Shown in pieces: positions 26,927 to 34,321 of a stretch of DNA of 64,000 nt. Positions within the stretch are counted from its first letter, which is position 1; each line of letters begins with the position of its first letter. The position numbers and the translations under genes are program-made. The notes beneath the pieces are model-generated. The model saw only the letters and a program-made list of their open reading frames with translations, ran no database searches and was not told the origin of the DNA. The DNA comes from Eggerthella lenta DSM 2243 (GTDB lineage Bacteria > Actinomycetota > Coriobacteriia > Coriobacteriales > Eggerthellaceae): positions 1,910,180 through 1,974,179 of the forward strand of contig NC_013204.1 in NCBI RefSeq assembly GCF_000024265.1, written 5' to 3'.

Positions 26927-27154
26927 ATGGCGATGACGGCATCGGCTATTCGGTTCGAGCCGAATGAGAAGGAATGGATTGCAGCGTTTGCCGAGATGAA
27001 CGGTTCCACGTTTTCCGCGCAAGTGCGCCAGTGGACGCTCGAACGCCTTGAGGACGAACTTGACGCTCGGGACCTTTCGCAAGCTATCGAAGAAGACGAT
27101 GGCACGCGTATTTCCTGGAGCAAGGTCAAGTCCGATCTCGGTCTGGCGATTTGA
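26927..27154 (+). CDS. RelB/DinJ-like antitoxin
   Basis: The 75-residue protein begins with a ribbon-helix-helix-like DNA-binding part (SAIRFEPNEKEWIAAFAEMNG then TFSAQVRQWTLERLEDE) and ends with an acidic tail that would clamp the toxin (AIEEDDGTRISWSKVKSDLGL). The AAGGAGG site before the ATG is the strongest in the area, consistent with excess antitoxin. Its stop codon directly abuts the toxin start. It probably represses its own promoter through the two repeats upstream. Confidence 0.82.
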   Translation: MAMTASAIRFEPNEKEWIAAFAEMNGSTFSAQVRQWTLERLEDELDARDLSQAIEEDDGTRISWSKVKSDLGLAI

Positions 27155-27427
27155 TTGGGCTATTCGGTAGAGTTGACGAGCGGAGCGGCGAAGCAGCTGC
27201 AAAGCCTCGATCGCAAAACCCTTCTGCTGGTATCGGAACTGATCGAGCGCCTTGACGGATGCGAGAACCCCTGCATGCTCCCCAACGCGAAGAAGCTCCA
27301 AGGGGTGAAGAACGGTTGGCGCTGGCGTTCCGGAACGTATCGTGTTCTCGGCACAGTCGACGGTAGCCGGATAACGATCGAGGTATTCAAGATCGGACAT
27401 CGTCGAGACGTATACCGCGGCTTATAA
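27155..27427 (+). CDS. RelE-family mRNA interferase toxin
   Basis: The 90-residue basic protein has the RelE fold pattern: a YSVELTSGAAKQLQSLD opening helix, a strand with WRWRSGTYRVLGTV containing the catalytic-type arginines, and the C-terminal GHRRDVYRGL with the His/Arg/Tyr end typical of YoeB/RelE toxins. RelE toxins cut mRNA in the ribosomal A site. Translation starts at a TTG placed right after the antitoxin TGA, with no ribosome site of its own, so it depends on coupling. A 21-bp perfect hairpin follows 10 bp after the stop. Confidence 0.82.
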   Translation: MGYSVELTSGAAKQLQSLDRKTLLLVSELIERLDGCENPCMLPNAKKLQGVKNGWRWRSGTYRVLGTVDGSRITIEVFKIGHRRDVYRGL

Positions 27428-27437
27428 CAGATTCATG

Positions 27438-27483
27438 CCCATGCGAAAGCAGCCATCTTGTCAGATGGCTGCTTTCGCATGGG
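27438..27483. terminator. 21-bp perfect hairpin after the toxin gene
   Basis: Two 21-bp arms (27438-27458 and 27463-27483) are exact inverted copies around a TGTC loop. No T-run follows on either strand. It probably ends the toxin-antitoxin transcript and could protect the mRNA end, or be a small palindromic insertion. Confidence 0.6.
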
Positions 27484-27523
27484 TGCTTGCATCCGAGCAA
27501 TCCCAGGTCAGGGGCTGTCGAAC

Positions 27524-27543
27524 TTCAGGAAAACTTAAGCAAT
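27524..27543. promoter_or_regulatory. Response-regulator-type box, copy 2
   Basis: TTCAGGAAAACTTAAGCAAT matches the box at 24832-24851 at 19 of 20 bases, keeping the 11-bp period of TTMAG. It lies 154 bp upstream of the C39-like peptidase start and just before a TTGACG. This suggests control by the neighbouring response regulator. Confidence 0.5.
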
Positions 27544-27696
27544 CGGTTGACGTTTCTTCTGGGACGGGAGGGGCGCGCCCGAGGGATACTTGACGGCGAG
27601 GACGGCGAGCCGCGAGCGCTGCCGGAGATCGCCCGGGGCGCAGTCCCGGGCGACGCCTCGCTATCCCCGTATCCAACGCTTTCGAGGAGGCTCCCC

Positions 27697-28479
27697 GTGC
27701 CGTACACCAATTCCTTCGATGCAAGGCTTCGCCCGAACCGCTCCGTTTATCGCGCTCGGCCCCTACGCCGCGCTTGTGCTCCCGAAAGCCGCACGCACGC
27801 CGCATCCGACGTGCGGCGCATCCCTTCGCGATCGCTGCCGCAGCTCGCCGTCGTTCTGGCGCTGCTGATCGCCCTCGGAGGTGCCTGCTGGTACGCGGTG
27901 AGCACCTTGACGGGCCTCGTCGACGGCGCGCGGGCCAGCGGATCCCTCTCCACAGGCCCGCAATCGACGCCGAAAAGCGCCTGGAAGGCCGGCGAGGTGC
28001 CCGCGCTGTACCAGCGCGATCCCGCATGGGCTGACGGAACCTACGCAGAAGACGACTTCGGAACCACCGGTTGCGGGCCTACGTGCATGGCCATGGCGTA
28101 CGTGGCGCTGACCGGCCGCACCGACATGACACCGGCCGACATGGGCGCGTTCTCCGAGCGCCTCGGATGCGCGACCCCCGACGGCACCGCCTGGACGTTC
28201 ATGACCGAAGGCGCGGCCGAGCTTGGCCTCGTCGCCGAAGAAGTGCCCGCAGACGAGCAGAGCGTTCGCCGCGCTCTCCTGTCCGGCTCCCCCGTCATTT
28301 GCAGCGTGGGACCGGGCGATTTCACCAGCACGGGCCACTTCATCGTGCTCGCAGGCATCGACGAACAGGGCCGCCTGCTCGTGCGCGACCCCAACAGCCC
28401 TGAACGCACGGGAAAGGCTTGGGACTTCGCCACCGTGCTCGGCCAATGCCGCGCGATCTGGGCCTACACGGCCGCTTGA
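27697..28479 (+). CDS. Membrane-anchored C39-like cysteine peptidase (copy 1)
   Basis: The 260-residue protein has a basic cytoplasmic start, one membrane segment at about 50-69, a Ser/Thr/Pro linker, and a C39-like papain-fold domain outside the membrane. The catalytic Cys is C126 in TTGCGPTC and the His is H214 in GHFIVLAG, followed by an Asp-Pro-Asn segment. The GTG at 27697 is chosen for its GAGGAGG site. It converges on, and overlaps by 16 bp, the TSCPD gene. A second protein with the same layout is at 34322-35458. Likely substrates are cell-wall or exported proteins; unproven. Confidence 0.8.
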   Translation: MPYTNSFDARLRPNRSVYRARPLRRACAPESRTHAASDVRRIPSRSLPQLAVVLALLIALGGACWYAVSTLTGLVDGARASGSLSTGPQSTPKSAWKAGEVPALYQRDPAWADGTYAEDDFGTTGCGPTCMAMAYVALTGRTDMTPADMGAFSERLGCATPDGTAWTFMTEGAAELGLVAEEVPADEQSVRRALLSGSPVICSVGPGDFTSTGHFIVLAGIDEQGRLLVRDPNSPERTGKAWDFATVLGQCRAIWAYTAA

Positions 28480-28715
28480 CGCGCCTCGCGCAGCCCTTTC
28501 ACCAGCTGGTCGGCGCACGAAGTTGCGCGCCGACCGCACGTGTTGCCCTCAAGCGCCGCGGCGACGTCCTCCACCGTCATGCCCTCGATGAGCTTCGACA
28601 CCGCCTTCAAATTGCCGTCGCAGCCGCCGACGAACTCAACACGCGCCACCTTGTCGCCGTCGAGGTCGATATCGATCGCGCGCGAGCATACGCCGCGCGG
28701 GGTGTAACGGTACAT
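28464..28715 (-). CDS. TSCPD-domain protein (TIGR03905-like)
   Basis: This 83-residue protein begins MYRYTPRGVCSRAIDIDLDG and ends with the conserved cysteine motif GRRATSCADQL that names the TSCPD family; C10, the GGCDGN cysteine and the C-terminal pair could bind metal. Related domains occur at the C terminus of some ribonucleotide reductases, but the free-standing protein has no known activity. GAGGAGG precedes the ATG. It follows recO by 38 bp on the same strand, so it is probably the last gene of the recO unit. Confidence 0.82.
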   Translation of the reverse strand: MYRYTPRGVCSRAIDIDLDGDKVARVEFVGGCDGNLKAVSKLIEGMTVEDVAAALEGNTCGRRATSCADQLVKGLREARQAAV

Positions 28716-28753
28716 GCCTCTCTCCTCCTCTTCGCGGGTCCCGCCCGCATCTT

Positions 28754-29524
28754 TCAGAACAATCCGCAAGTGAACAGGAAGTTCAACGATTTCAAGTTTG
28801 CCCCGACGTGCTCGCTCACCCATTGCTGGCAGAAACGCAGCACGGAAAACGCGGCGGAAGGATCCGCCTCGAGAATCTCGATCTCGGCGAACGTGGAGCT
28901 CAGCAGAGCCCGGCACCACGCGACCGTAGAGGCAGGGACGAGCACCGTCTCCACGCTCGACCGGCATGCGGCGCACACCGCCCCGCCCTCCTGGTACGAG
29001 AGCGCCATGAGTCCGCTTTCGGGAACCGCCTCCACGTCGCGCCCGCAGGAGACGCACACATCGAGGCTGGGGCGCAACCCCGCGAACGCAAGCGTCTTGA
29101 GCAAGTGCGCCGCGCACACGGCCGGCACCTGCGCGGGATCGACCCGACCCAGGCTGGACAGCGCCGTGCGCGTGAGCGCGAACAACCGCGGGTTCTCCAG
29201 ACCCATCTGCGTGACGCGGTCGAGCAGTTCGGCAATGGGCGCAGCCCCGGCAGCGTGCTCAATGTCGCGGCGAAGACGCTCGTTGCTCTCGACGAGCCGC
29301 GCTTCCTTCACGATGTCGAGGCTGCGCCCGCGCGCGACGAGCAAGTCGACGACCGAGTACAGCTCGAGGCGCGCCGCGAACGAGCTGGCGGGTTTACGCG
29401 CGCCCTTCGCTACGGCCCGTATCTGCGAGCCGTCCTCGGCGAGCAGCGCCAGGATGAGGTCGCTCTCGCCGAGCTTCGTCTTGCGCAGCACGATGGCGCG
29501 CGCGTCGTAGGTAGGCTGGGACAC
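28754..29524 (-). CDS. recO: DNA repair protein RecO
   Basis: RecO loads RecA onto SSB-coated DNA with RecR. The OB-fold N terminus (YDARAIVLRKTKLGESDLIL) is followed by a helical domain with a zinc site formed by CVSCG and CAACR. Length is 256 residues, normal. The start is a GTG 5 bp after the stop of the PASTA gene, with only a weak ribosome site, so translation is probably coupled. Its place after era matches many Firmicutes. Confidence 0.93.
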   Translation of the reverse strand: MSQPTYDARAIVLRKTKLGESDLILALLAEDGSQIRAVAKGARKPASSFAARLELYSVVDLLVARGRSLDIVKEARLVESNERLRRDIEHAAGAAPIAELLDRVTQMGLENPRLFALTRTALSSLGRVDPAQVPAVCAAHLLKTLAFAGLRPSLDVCVSCGRDVEAVPESGLMALSYQEGGAVCAACRSSVETVLVPASTVAWCRALLSSTFAEIEILEADPSAAFSVLRFCQQWVSEHVGANLKSLNFLFTCGLF

Positions 29525-29529
29525 GCGCG

Positions 29530-31035
29530 CTACGAGATACTGGCGATGGCGTTGTCGCTCGTCCAAACGATGGCACCGCTCTTCTGCTTGGAGGAGCCGT
29601 ACACGGTTTCGCCGTCGAGCGAGGTCACCGCCTTGCCCGTGATGGTGAACGACGTGGTCTCGCCTCCCTCGTACTTCACGGCATCCACCGACTCTACCAG
29701 ATAGGCCGTGCCGCCGACCGTGACGGTCGAGCCCGAATCGCGCAAACCGCCGAGATACGACAGCGCCGCCTGCTCCAACTCGGCGCCGCGCGACAAGGCG
29801 ACCGACACGGTGACCGTAGAGCCGGAGTCGGCCTTCGCGTCGGTTTCGGGCGTCGTGCCGAGCACGGTACCGGCAGGCACGCTGTCGTCGTAGACGTAGC
29901 TCGCCACCGGTTCGTACCCTTCGTCGGTCAGCATCTTGGAAGCCTCGTCCCACGTCTTGCCCTTCACGTCGGGCACGGTGAAGGGGACGGCAACGGTAAC
30001 GGTGATCTCGGTGCCGGCAGCGGCCTTCGACCCCGCTTCGGGGGCTATCCCCAGCACGAGGCCCTCACGCTCGTTCGACTTCTCGGTCACGAAGGAAACC
30101 TTCTCGAACCCGTCCTTCTCGAGCAGAGCCGCCGCTTCGTCGCGCTGTTTGCCCGCGACGTCGGGGATCGTGCGCGCCTCCGAAACATGGATGGTGACTT
30201 CGGTGCCCTCCTCCTCGCGAGAGCCGGCGACGGGATCCATGAGCAGCACGACGCCCTCGGTGTCGTCGGACTTGATCTTCTCCTCGTGCACGGCGAAGCC
30301 CTTGGACTCCAAAACGTAGACGGCGTCGGACTGGGTCATGCCCACGACGTCGGGCAGCATCTTGCCGCCCCATAGCTCCAGATAGTACGTGACGCCCGCG
30401 GCCGCCCCGCCGACGGCCAGCAGACATACGAGCACGATGGCCACGATCTTGCCCTTGCCGCCCTTCCTCTGGTTGGCATCAGGTGCGCGGAACTCCTTCT
30501 GCTTGGGCGCGGCCTGGCCCTCGATACGCGGCATCTCCATGGTATCGCCCGGCCCCCACGACTTCTTCGGGGGCACGTAGCCCGCATCGACGAGGCATTC
30601 GTCGAAGCCCGAGAAATCGGAGCGACCGGAGATCGGCTCTTCGTCGGGGCGACGGGGCACGAACGGCGTGAGATCGTCGGCAGCGCGCGCGGCCTCGTCG
30701 TCTCCGATGGAGCCGAAGTCGAACGCGTTGCCGTTCTCGTTGACGTTCACGCCCGCCACGTCGATGGCGGGGATGCTCGAACGATCGAGCGGACCCGAAG
30801 CGTCGAGTTCCCCGGCGGACTCGGGTTCGACGGCGGATGCCGTGCCCTCGAAGTCGGGATCGGACTCGCCGGCCTGCGCATCCTCGGGGCCGTCGTCAGC
30901 CGCGATCGAGCGCAGCGTCGCATCGCTCGTGGACGCCGCGGCGACGGCCGCCATACGGCCGGTCAGGGGAAATCCGCAATCGTTGCAGAATTTCGCGCCG
31001 TCTTTGTTCTCAGATTGACAGTTCGGACAGATCAT
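29530..31035 (-). CDS. Zinc-ribbon membrane protein with three extracellular PASTA domains
   Basis: The 501-residue protein starts with a zinc ribbon (CPNCQSENKDGAKFCNDC, residues 3-20), has a long acidic linker to about 190, a membrane segment at 197-217, and three PASTA repeats (about 227-430) beginning at LPDVVGM, IPDVAGK and VPDVKGK. A Ser/Thr-rich end domain of 70 residues follows. PASTA domains bind muropeptides in serine/threonine kinases and penicillin-binding proteins; here no kinase or transpeptidase domain is present. It may sense or organise peptidoglycan. It lies between era and recO, where no cell-wall gene is expected. Confidence 0.85.
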   Translation of the reverse strand: MICPNCQSENKDGAKFCNDCGFPLTGRMAAVAAASTSDATLRSIAADDGPEDAQAGESDPDFEGTASAVEPESAGELDASGPLDRSSIPAIDVAGVNVNENGNAFDFGSIGDDEAARAADDLTPFVPRRPDEEPISGRSDFSGFDECLVDAGYVPPKKSWGPGDTMEMPRIEGQAAPKQKEFRAPDANQRKGGKGKIVAIVLVCLLAVGGAAAGVTYYLELWGGKMLPDVVGMTQSDAVYVLESKGFAVHEEKIKSDDTEGVVLLMDPVAGSREEEGTEVTIHVSEARTIPDVAGKQRDEAAALLEKDGFEKVSFVTEKSNEREGLVLGIAPEAGSKAAAGTEITVTVAVPFTVPDVKGKTWDEASKMLTDEGYEPVASYVYDDSVPAGTVLGTTPETDAKADSGSTVTVSVALSRGAELEQAALSYLGGLRDSGSTVTVGGTAYLVESVDAVKYEGGETTSFTITGKAVTSLDGETVYGSSKQKSGAIVWTSDNAIASIS

Positions 31036-31159
31036 GCTGGCTTTCTCCCTCGCGCAAATGGCACATACGACGATTGTAGCCGAAAACGGGCCGAGCGCAG
31101 CCGGACAACGCCCCGTTTGCACGCTTCGTGACAATACCTGCAGAAAATAGGCGAGCTTC

Positions 31160-31193
31160 CAGGTTGGCGCAGCCGATCGGCGATAAGCGCCGA
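31160..31193. repeat. Intergenic element related to the one at 51925
   Basis: CAGGTTGGCGCAGC followed by a CGGCGATAAGCGCCGAG-like stretch closely matches 51925-51958 (CAGGTTGGCGCAGC, then GTCAGCGAGAAGCCCCGAG). Here it lies past the 3' end of era, followed by a GGCCGCCGGCGGCC palindrome. Confidence 0.5.
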
Positions 31194-31230
31194 GCCGTTC
31201 CGGCCGCCGGCGGCCGGGCAGACAGAGCCC

Positions 31231-32154
31231 TTAAGCCCCTTCGCCGTAGCCGAAACGGCGGATCTGGTTCGCGTCGCGGCGCCAGTTCTTCTTCACCTTC
31301 ACCGACAGGTCCAAGAACACGCGGCAGCCCAGCAGCTGCTCGAGGTCCTGGCGCGCCTCGGTGCCGATCTGCTTGATGGCCGCGCCCTTCTTCCCGATGA
31401 TGATGCCCTTCTGGCTGTCGCGCTCCACGTACACGATGGCGAAGATGCGGTAGAGATCCTTCTTGCGATCGTACTCCATCTCCTCCACGCGCACGCCGAT
31501 GGCATGGGGCACCTCGTCGTGGAACGAACGCAGGATCTTCTCGCGGATGAACTCGGCCACCACCACCTCGATGGGCTGGTCGGTCTCCATATCGGTCGGG
31601 AACCACGCCGGACCCGGCGGCAGCAGCGCCACCACCTCGTCGACGAAATCCTGCACATGCTCGCCCGTCTGGCTCGACAATTCCACCACGGCGTCCCAAT
31701 CGCCCAGCTGGGCTGCGGCGAAGCGCTGGCGATCCAGCTGCTCGCCGTCCACGAGGTCGATCTTCGACAGCACGAGGATCTTCTTCGAGCGCGCGCGCTT
31801 GAGCTGAGCGGCCACCCACTCGTCGCCCGTGCCGACCGGCTTCGACGCGTCCACGAGGAAGGCGACCACGTCCACGTCCTCGAGCGCCTTGAGTGCCGAC
31901 GTGTTCAGCTCCTCGCCGAGGGCGTCGTGCGGCTTGTGCAGGCCCGGCGTGTCCACGAGGATGAGCTGGAAGCCCTCGCGCGTGAGCACCGCGCGAAAGC
32001 GATGGCGCGTAGTCTGCGCCGTGTTCGACGTGATGGCGATCTTCTTGCCCATAATGGCGTTGATCAGCGTGGACTTGCCCGCATTCGGGCGCCCGACCAG
32101 CGTGACGAACCCTGACTTGAACGAATCGCCGACTGCGGGATAGATGTTGTCCAT
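31231..32154 (-). CDS. era: GTPase Era
   Basis: Era is a GTPase needed for 16S rRNA 3'-end maturation and 30S assembly. Walker A GRPNAGKST is at 21-29, switch II DTPGLHKP follows, then the SKID guanine motif. The C-terminal KH domain has the GIIIGKKGAAIKQIG loop that binds the anti-Shine-Dalgarno region. Length is 307 residues, normal. GGAAGG precedes the ATG. The phoH-ybeY-dgkA-era order is conserved from Firmicutes. Confidence 0.97.
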   Translation of the reverse strand: MDNIYPAVGDSFKSGFVTLVGRPNAGKSTLINAIMGKKIAITSNTAQTTRHRFRAVLTREGFQLILVDTPGLHKPHDALGEELNTSALKALEDVDVVAFLVDASKPVGTGDEWVAAQLKRARSKKILVLSKIDLVDGEQLDRQRFAAAQLGDWDAVVELSSQTGEHVQDFVDEVVALLPPGPAWFPTDMETDQPIEVVVAEFIREKILRSFHDEVPHAIGVRVEEMEYDRKKDLYRIFAIVYVERDSQKGIIIGKKGAAIKQIGTEARQDLEQLLGCRVFLDLSVKVKKNWRRDANQIRRFGYGEGA

Positions 32155-32181
32155 GAAAAGCCTTCCGATGTTTCCGATGCG

Positions 32182-32661
32182 TTAGACGAACAGCGCCGCA
32201 AGGCGCGGGACGAACACGGCGGCGGCTACCGCCACCGCGCCCAGCGCGCACACGAGCACTGCGCCGGCGGCGCAGTCTTTCGCGTGCTTGGCGAGCTCGG
32301 CGTAGTCGGGCGACACGAGGTCGACCACCGATTCGACGGCCGTGTTCAGGCATTCGGCGGCCAGCACGAGCACGATGCAGATGACGATGGCCGCCCACGA
32401 CGCCGCGTCGATGCCGAGCGCGGCGCCGAGCAGCACTGCCGCGGCGCCCACCGCGAAATGTATCTTCATGTTGCGTTGCGTGCGCGCAGTGTAGACGACG
32501 CCTTCCCATGCGCACGAGAACGCGCGTCCGAGCGAGAACCGGGCGCGCGAATCCTTGCCAGCACGGTTGCGGACGAACCTCACGCCGTCCGCCGCACCGT
32601 CCTCCGGCGACGGCTTCCCCTCCGTGCGTTCGCCTTCGCCCATGGCGTCAGTCGCGTTCAT
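32182..32661 (-). CDS. dgkA: Diacylglycerol/undecaprenol kinase family protein
   Basis: The 159-residue integral membrane protein has three membrane helices after a 55-residue polar N-terminal tail. The family signature AAECLNTAVESVVDLVSPD, with the catalytic Glu and Asn residues, is intact. In Gram-positive bacteria these enzymes phosphorylate undecaprenol for cell-wall lipid recycling; that is the likely role. It sits between ybeY and era. The N-terminal tail is longer than usual and acidic/basic mixed. Confidence 0.88.
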   Translation of the reverse strand: MNATDAMGEGERTEGKPSPEDGAADGVRFVRNRAGKDSRARFSLGRAFSCAWEGVVYTARTQRNMKIHFAVGAAAVLLGAALGIDAASWAAIVICIVLVLAAECLNTAVESVVDLVSPDYAELAKHAKDCAAGAVLVCALGAVAVAAAVFVPRLAALFV

Positions 32662-32684
32662 GCAATCCAGCCCCTCCCCCGATC

Positions 32685-33146
32685 TCAGCGCTTGGACCAG
32701 GCTTCGAGGATCTCGGCCTCGCGCTTCTCCATGACCTCGGCTTCGTCATCTTCGATGTGATCGTAGCCGCACAGGTGCAGAAGGCCATGGACGAGCAGCA
32801 AGCTGATCTCCTCCTCGAACGTGGTGCCGAACTCGCGCGTCTGGCGGCTGGCCACGTCGGGGGCGATCACCACGTCGCCCAGTTCGTAGACGGGATCCTC
32901 CGCCAGCGTCATAGCCGACAGGTCGTCGTCCACGCCGTCGCACTCGAAGGACAGCACGTCGGTAGGGCCCTCCTTGTGGCGGTAGCGCTCGTTGAGCTCG
33001 GCGATAGCCTCGTCGGTGACGAAGCTGATGGACACCTCGGTGTTGAAGGGCTTGTCCTCGCGCGCCAGCACGAACTGGGTCAGCTCGTGCAGCGGCAGCT
33101 TCTCGAGGTCTTCTTTGCGGTAGTCGTAGTTGATCTGGATATCCAT
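32685..33146 (-). CDS. ybeY: Endoribonuclease YbeY
   Basis: YbeY is a zinc-dependent RNase involved in 16S rRNA 3' maturation and ribosome quality control. The metal motif HGLLHLCGYDH is complete, and the FVTDEAIAELNERYRHKEGPTDVLSF segment is typical. Length is 153 residues. GAGGT precedes the ATG, and phoH ends 6 bp upstream, so the two are co-translated or nearly so. Confidence 0.96.
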   Translation of the reverse strand: MDIQINYDYRKEDLEKLPLHELTQFVLAREDKPFNTEVSISFVTDEAIAELNERYRHKEGPTDVLSFECDGVDDDLSAMTLAEDPVYELGDVVIAPDVASRQTREFGTTFEEEISLLLVHGLLHLCGYDHIEDDEAEVMEKREAEILEAWSKR

Positions 33147-33152
33147 GATACC

Positions 33153-34109
33153 TCAAGCCTTTCTGCTTGCCTGATCGTAGGCCGAGACGATGGCGGCCAC
33201 CAGGGAATGCCGAACCACGTCCTTGCCGGTGAAATCGCAGAACGCGATATCGTCGATGTCCTCGAGGATGGCCCGCACGCCTTTGAGGCCCGAGACGCCG
33301 CGCGGCAGGTCGAGCTGGGTCACGTCGCCCGTGACCACCATCTTCGAGCCGAAGCCCAGGCGCGTGAGGAACATCTTCATCTGCTCAGGCGTGGTGTTCT
33401 GCGCCTCGTCGAGGATGATGAAGCTGTCGTTCAGGGTGCGCCCGCGCATGAACGCGAGCGGGGCGATCTCGATGACGCCGCTCTCGACGAGCTGCGTGGC
33501 GCGCTCCATGTCGGTCATGTCGAACAGAGCGTCGTAAAGCGGGCGGATGTAGGGATCCACCTTCTCGGTGAGGGTTCCGGGCAGAAAGCCCAGGCTCTCC
33601 CCCGCTTCCACCACGGGGCGCGTGAGGATGATGCGGCCGACCTCCTTGCGCTTGAGCGCAGCCACGGCCATGGCCATGGCGAGGTACGTCTTGCCGGTGC
33701 CCGCGGGCCCGATGCCAAACGTGATGGTATGCTCGCGGATGGCGTCGACGTAGCGCTTCTGGCCCGCCGTCTTCGGACGGATGGCCCGGCCGCGGTACGT
33801 GAGCAGGATGTCCTCGCGCAGCGCCTGCGGGCTGAACTCGGCCGTGCGCAACAGGTCGATGGCGTGCCGCACGTACTCGAGCGTAGGCTCGCCGCCGCCT
33901 TCCACGAGCTTGATGAGATCCGAGAACAGCGCCGTGAGCGACTGCACCTCCAGCGGATCGCCGACGAGCTCGACCGTGTCGCCGCGAACCGTGATCCGCG
34001 AGGCGAACGCATCCTGCACGACATGGAGGATCTCGTCCGCAGGGCCGACGATGAGCGCCATGTTCACGCTTCGGGGGGCCGTGAGGGTGATTTGGGTTTG
34101 GTCAGTCAT
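33153..34109 (-). CDS. phoH: PhoH-family ATPase
   Basis: PhoH-like proteins are ATPases thought to act on RNA with YbeY. The Walker A GPAGTGKTYLAMA and Walker B FIILDEAQNTTPEQM are intact; the N-terminal 100 residues form a KH-like part. Length is 318 residues. The ATG at 34109 has no ribosome site. An extended -10 ends 6 bases upstream, placing the transcript start on the A of the ATG, so the mRNA is probably leaderless. It heads the phoH-ybeY-dgkA-era unit. Confidence 0.95.
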   Translation of the reverse strand: MTDQTQITLTAPRSVNMALIVGPADEILHVVQDAFASRITVRGDTVELVGDPLEVQSLTALFSDLIKLVEGGGEPTLEYVRHAIDLLRTAEFSPQALREDILLTYRGRAIRPKTAGQKRYVDAIREHTITFGIGPAGTGKTYLAMAMAVAALKRKEVGRIILTRPVVEAGESLGFLPGTLTEKVDPYIRPLYDALFDMTDMERATQLVESGVIEIAPLAFMRGRTLNDSFIILDEAQNTTPEQMKMFLTRLGFGSKMVVTGDVTQLDLPRGVSGLKGVRAILEDIDDIAFCDFTGKDVVRHSLVAAIVSAYDQASRKA

Positions 34110-34115
34110 GGGGGC

Positions 34116-34124
34116 ATTGTACCA
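34116..34124 (-). promoter_or_regulatory. phoH promoter, extended -10, leaderless start
   Basis: TGGTACAAT on the minus strand is an extended -10. Counting the hexamer as -12 to -7, +1 falls on position 34109, the first base of the phoH start codon. The -35 region is GC-rich and unconvincing. Confidence 0.6.
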
Positions 34125-34242
34125 CGCACGGCCGGCGCGCGCTTCGATGTCATCGAACCGACAAGGGAATATAGTGCAGGTGATCAAGATCTGCCGGGAA
34201 CGGCGAGGCGGTTCGAGGTCGCGCCGCTCCCGCCTCGCATCT

Positions 34243-34290
34243 TCGCTCCGAAAACACGCCTCAGGGTCGTTTTCCGTGTGTTACGGGCGA
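34243..34290. repeat. 48-bp palindromic repeat, copy 1
   Basis: This 48-bp segment aligns without gaps to 58414-58461, with 36 of 48 bases identical by my count. Arms are GAAAACACG and its near-inverse CCGTGTGTTACGGGCG. It lies between the second C39 gene and the phoH promoter; the copy at 58414 is the better palindrome. Confidence 0.6.
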
Positions 34291-34321
34291 AGACGCATTG
34301 CCCGCACGCGCACCCGCGTCC

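Noticed and set aside
27697-28479. Bacteriocin-processing ABC exporter with a C39 domain
   Set aside because: The protein has one membrane segment and no ABC transporter membrane or ATPase domain; no bacteriocin-like small gene is nearby.
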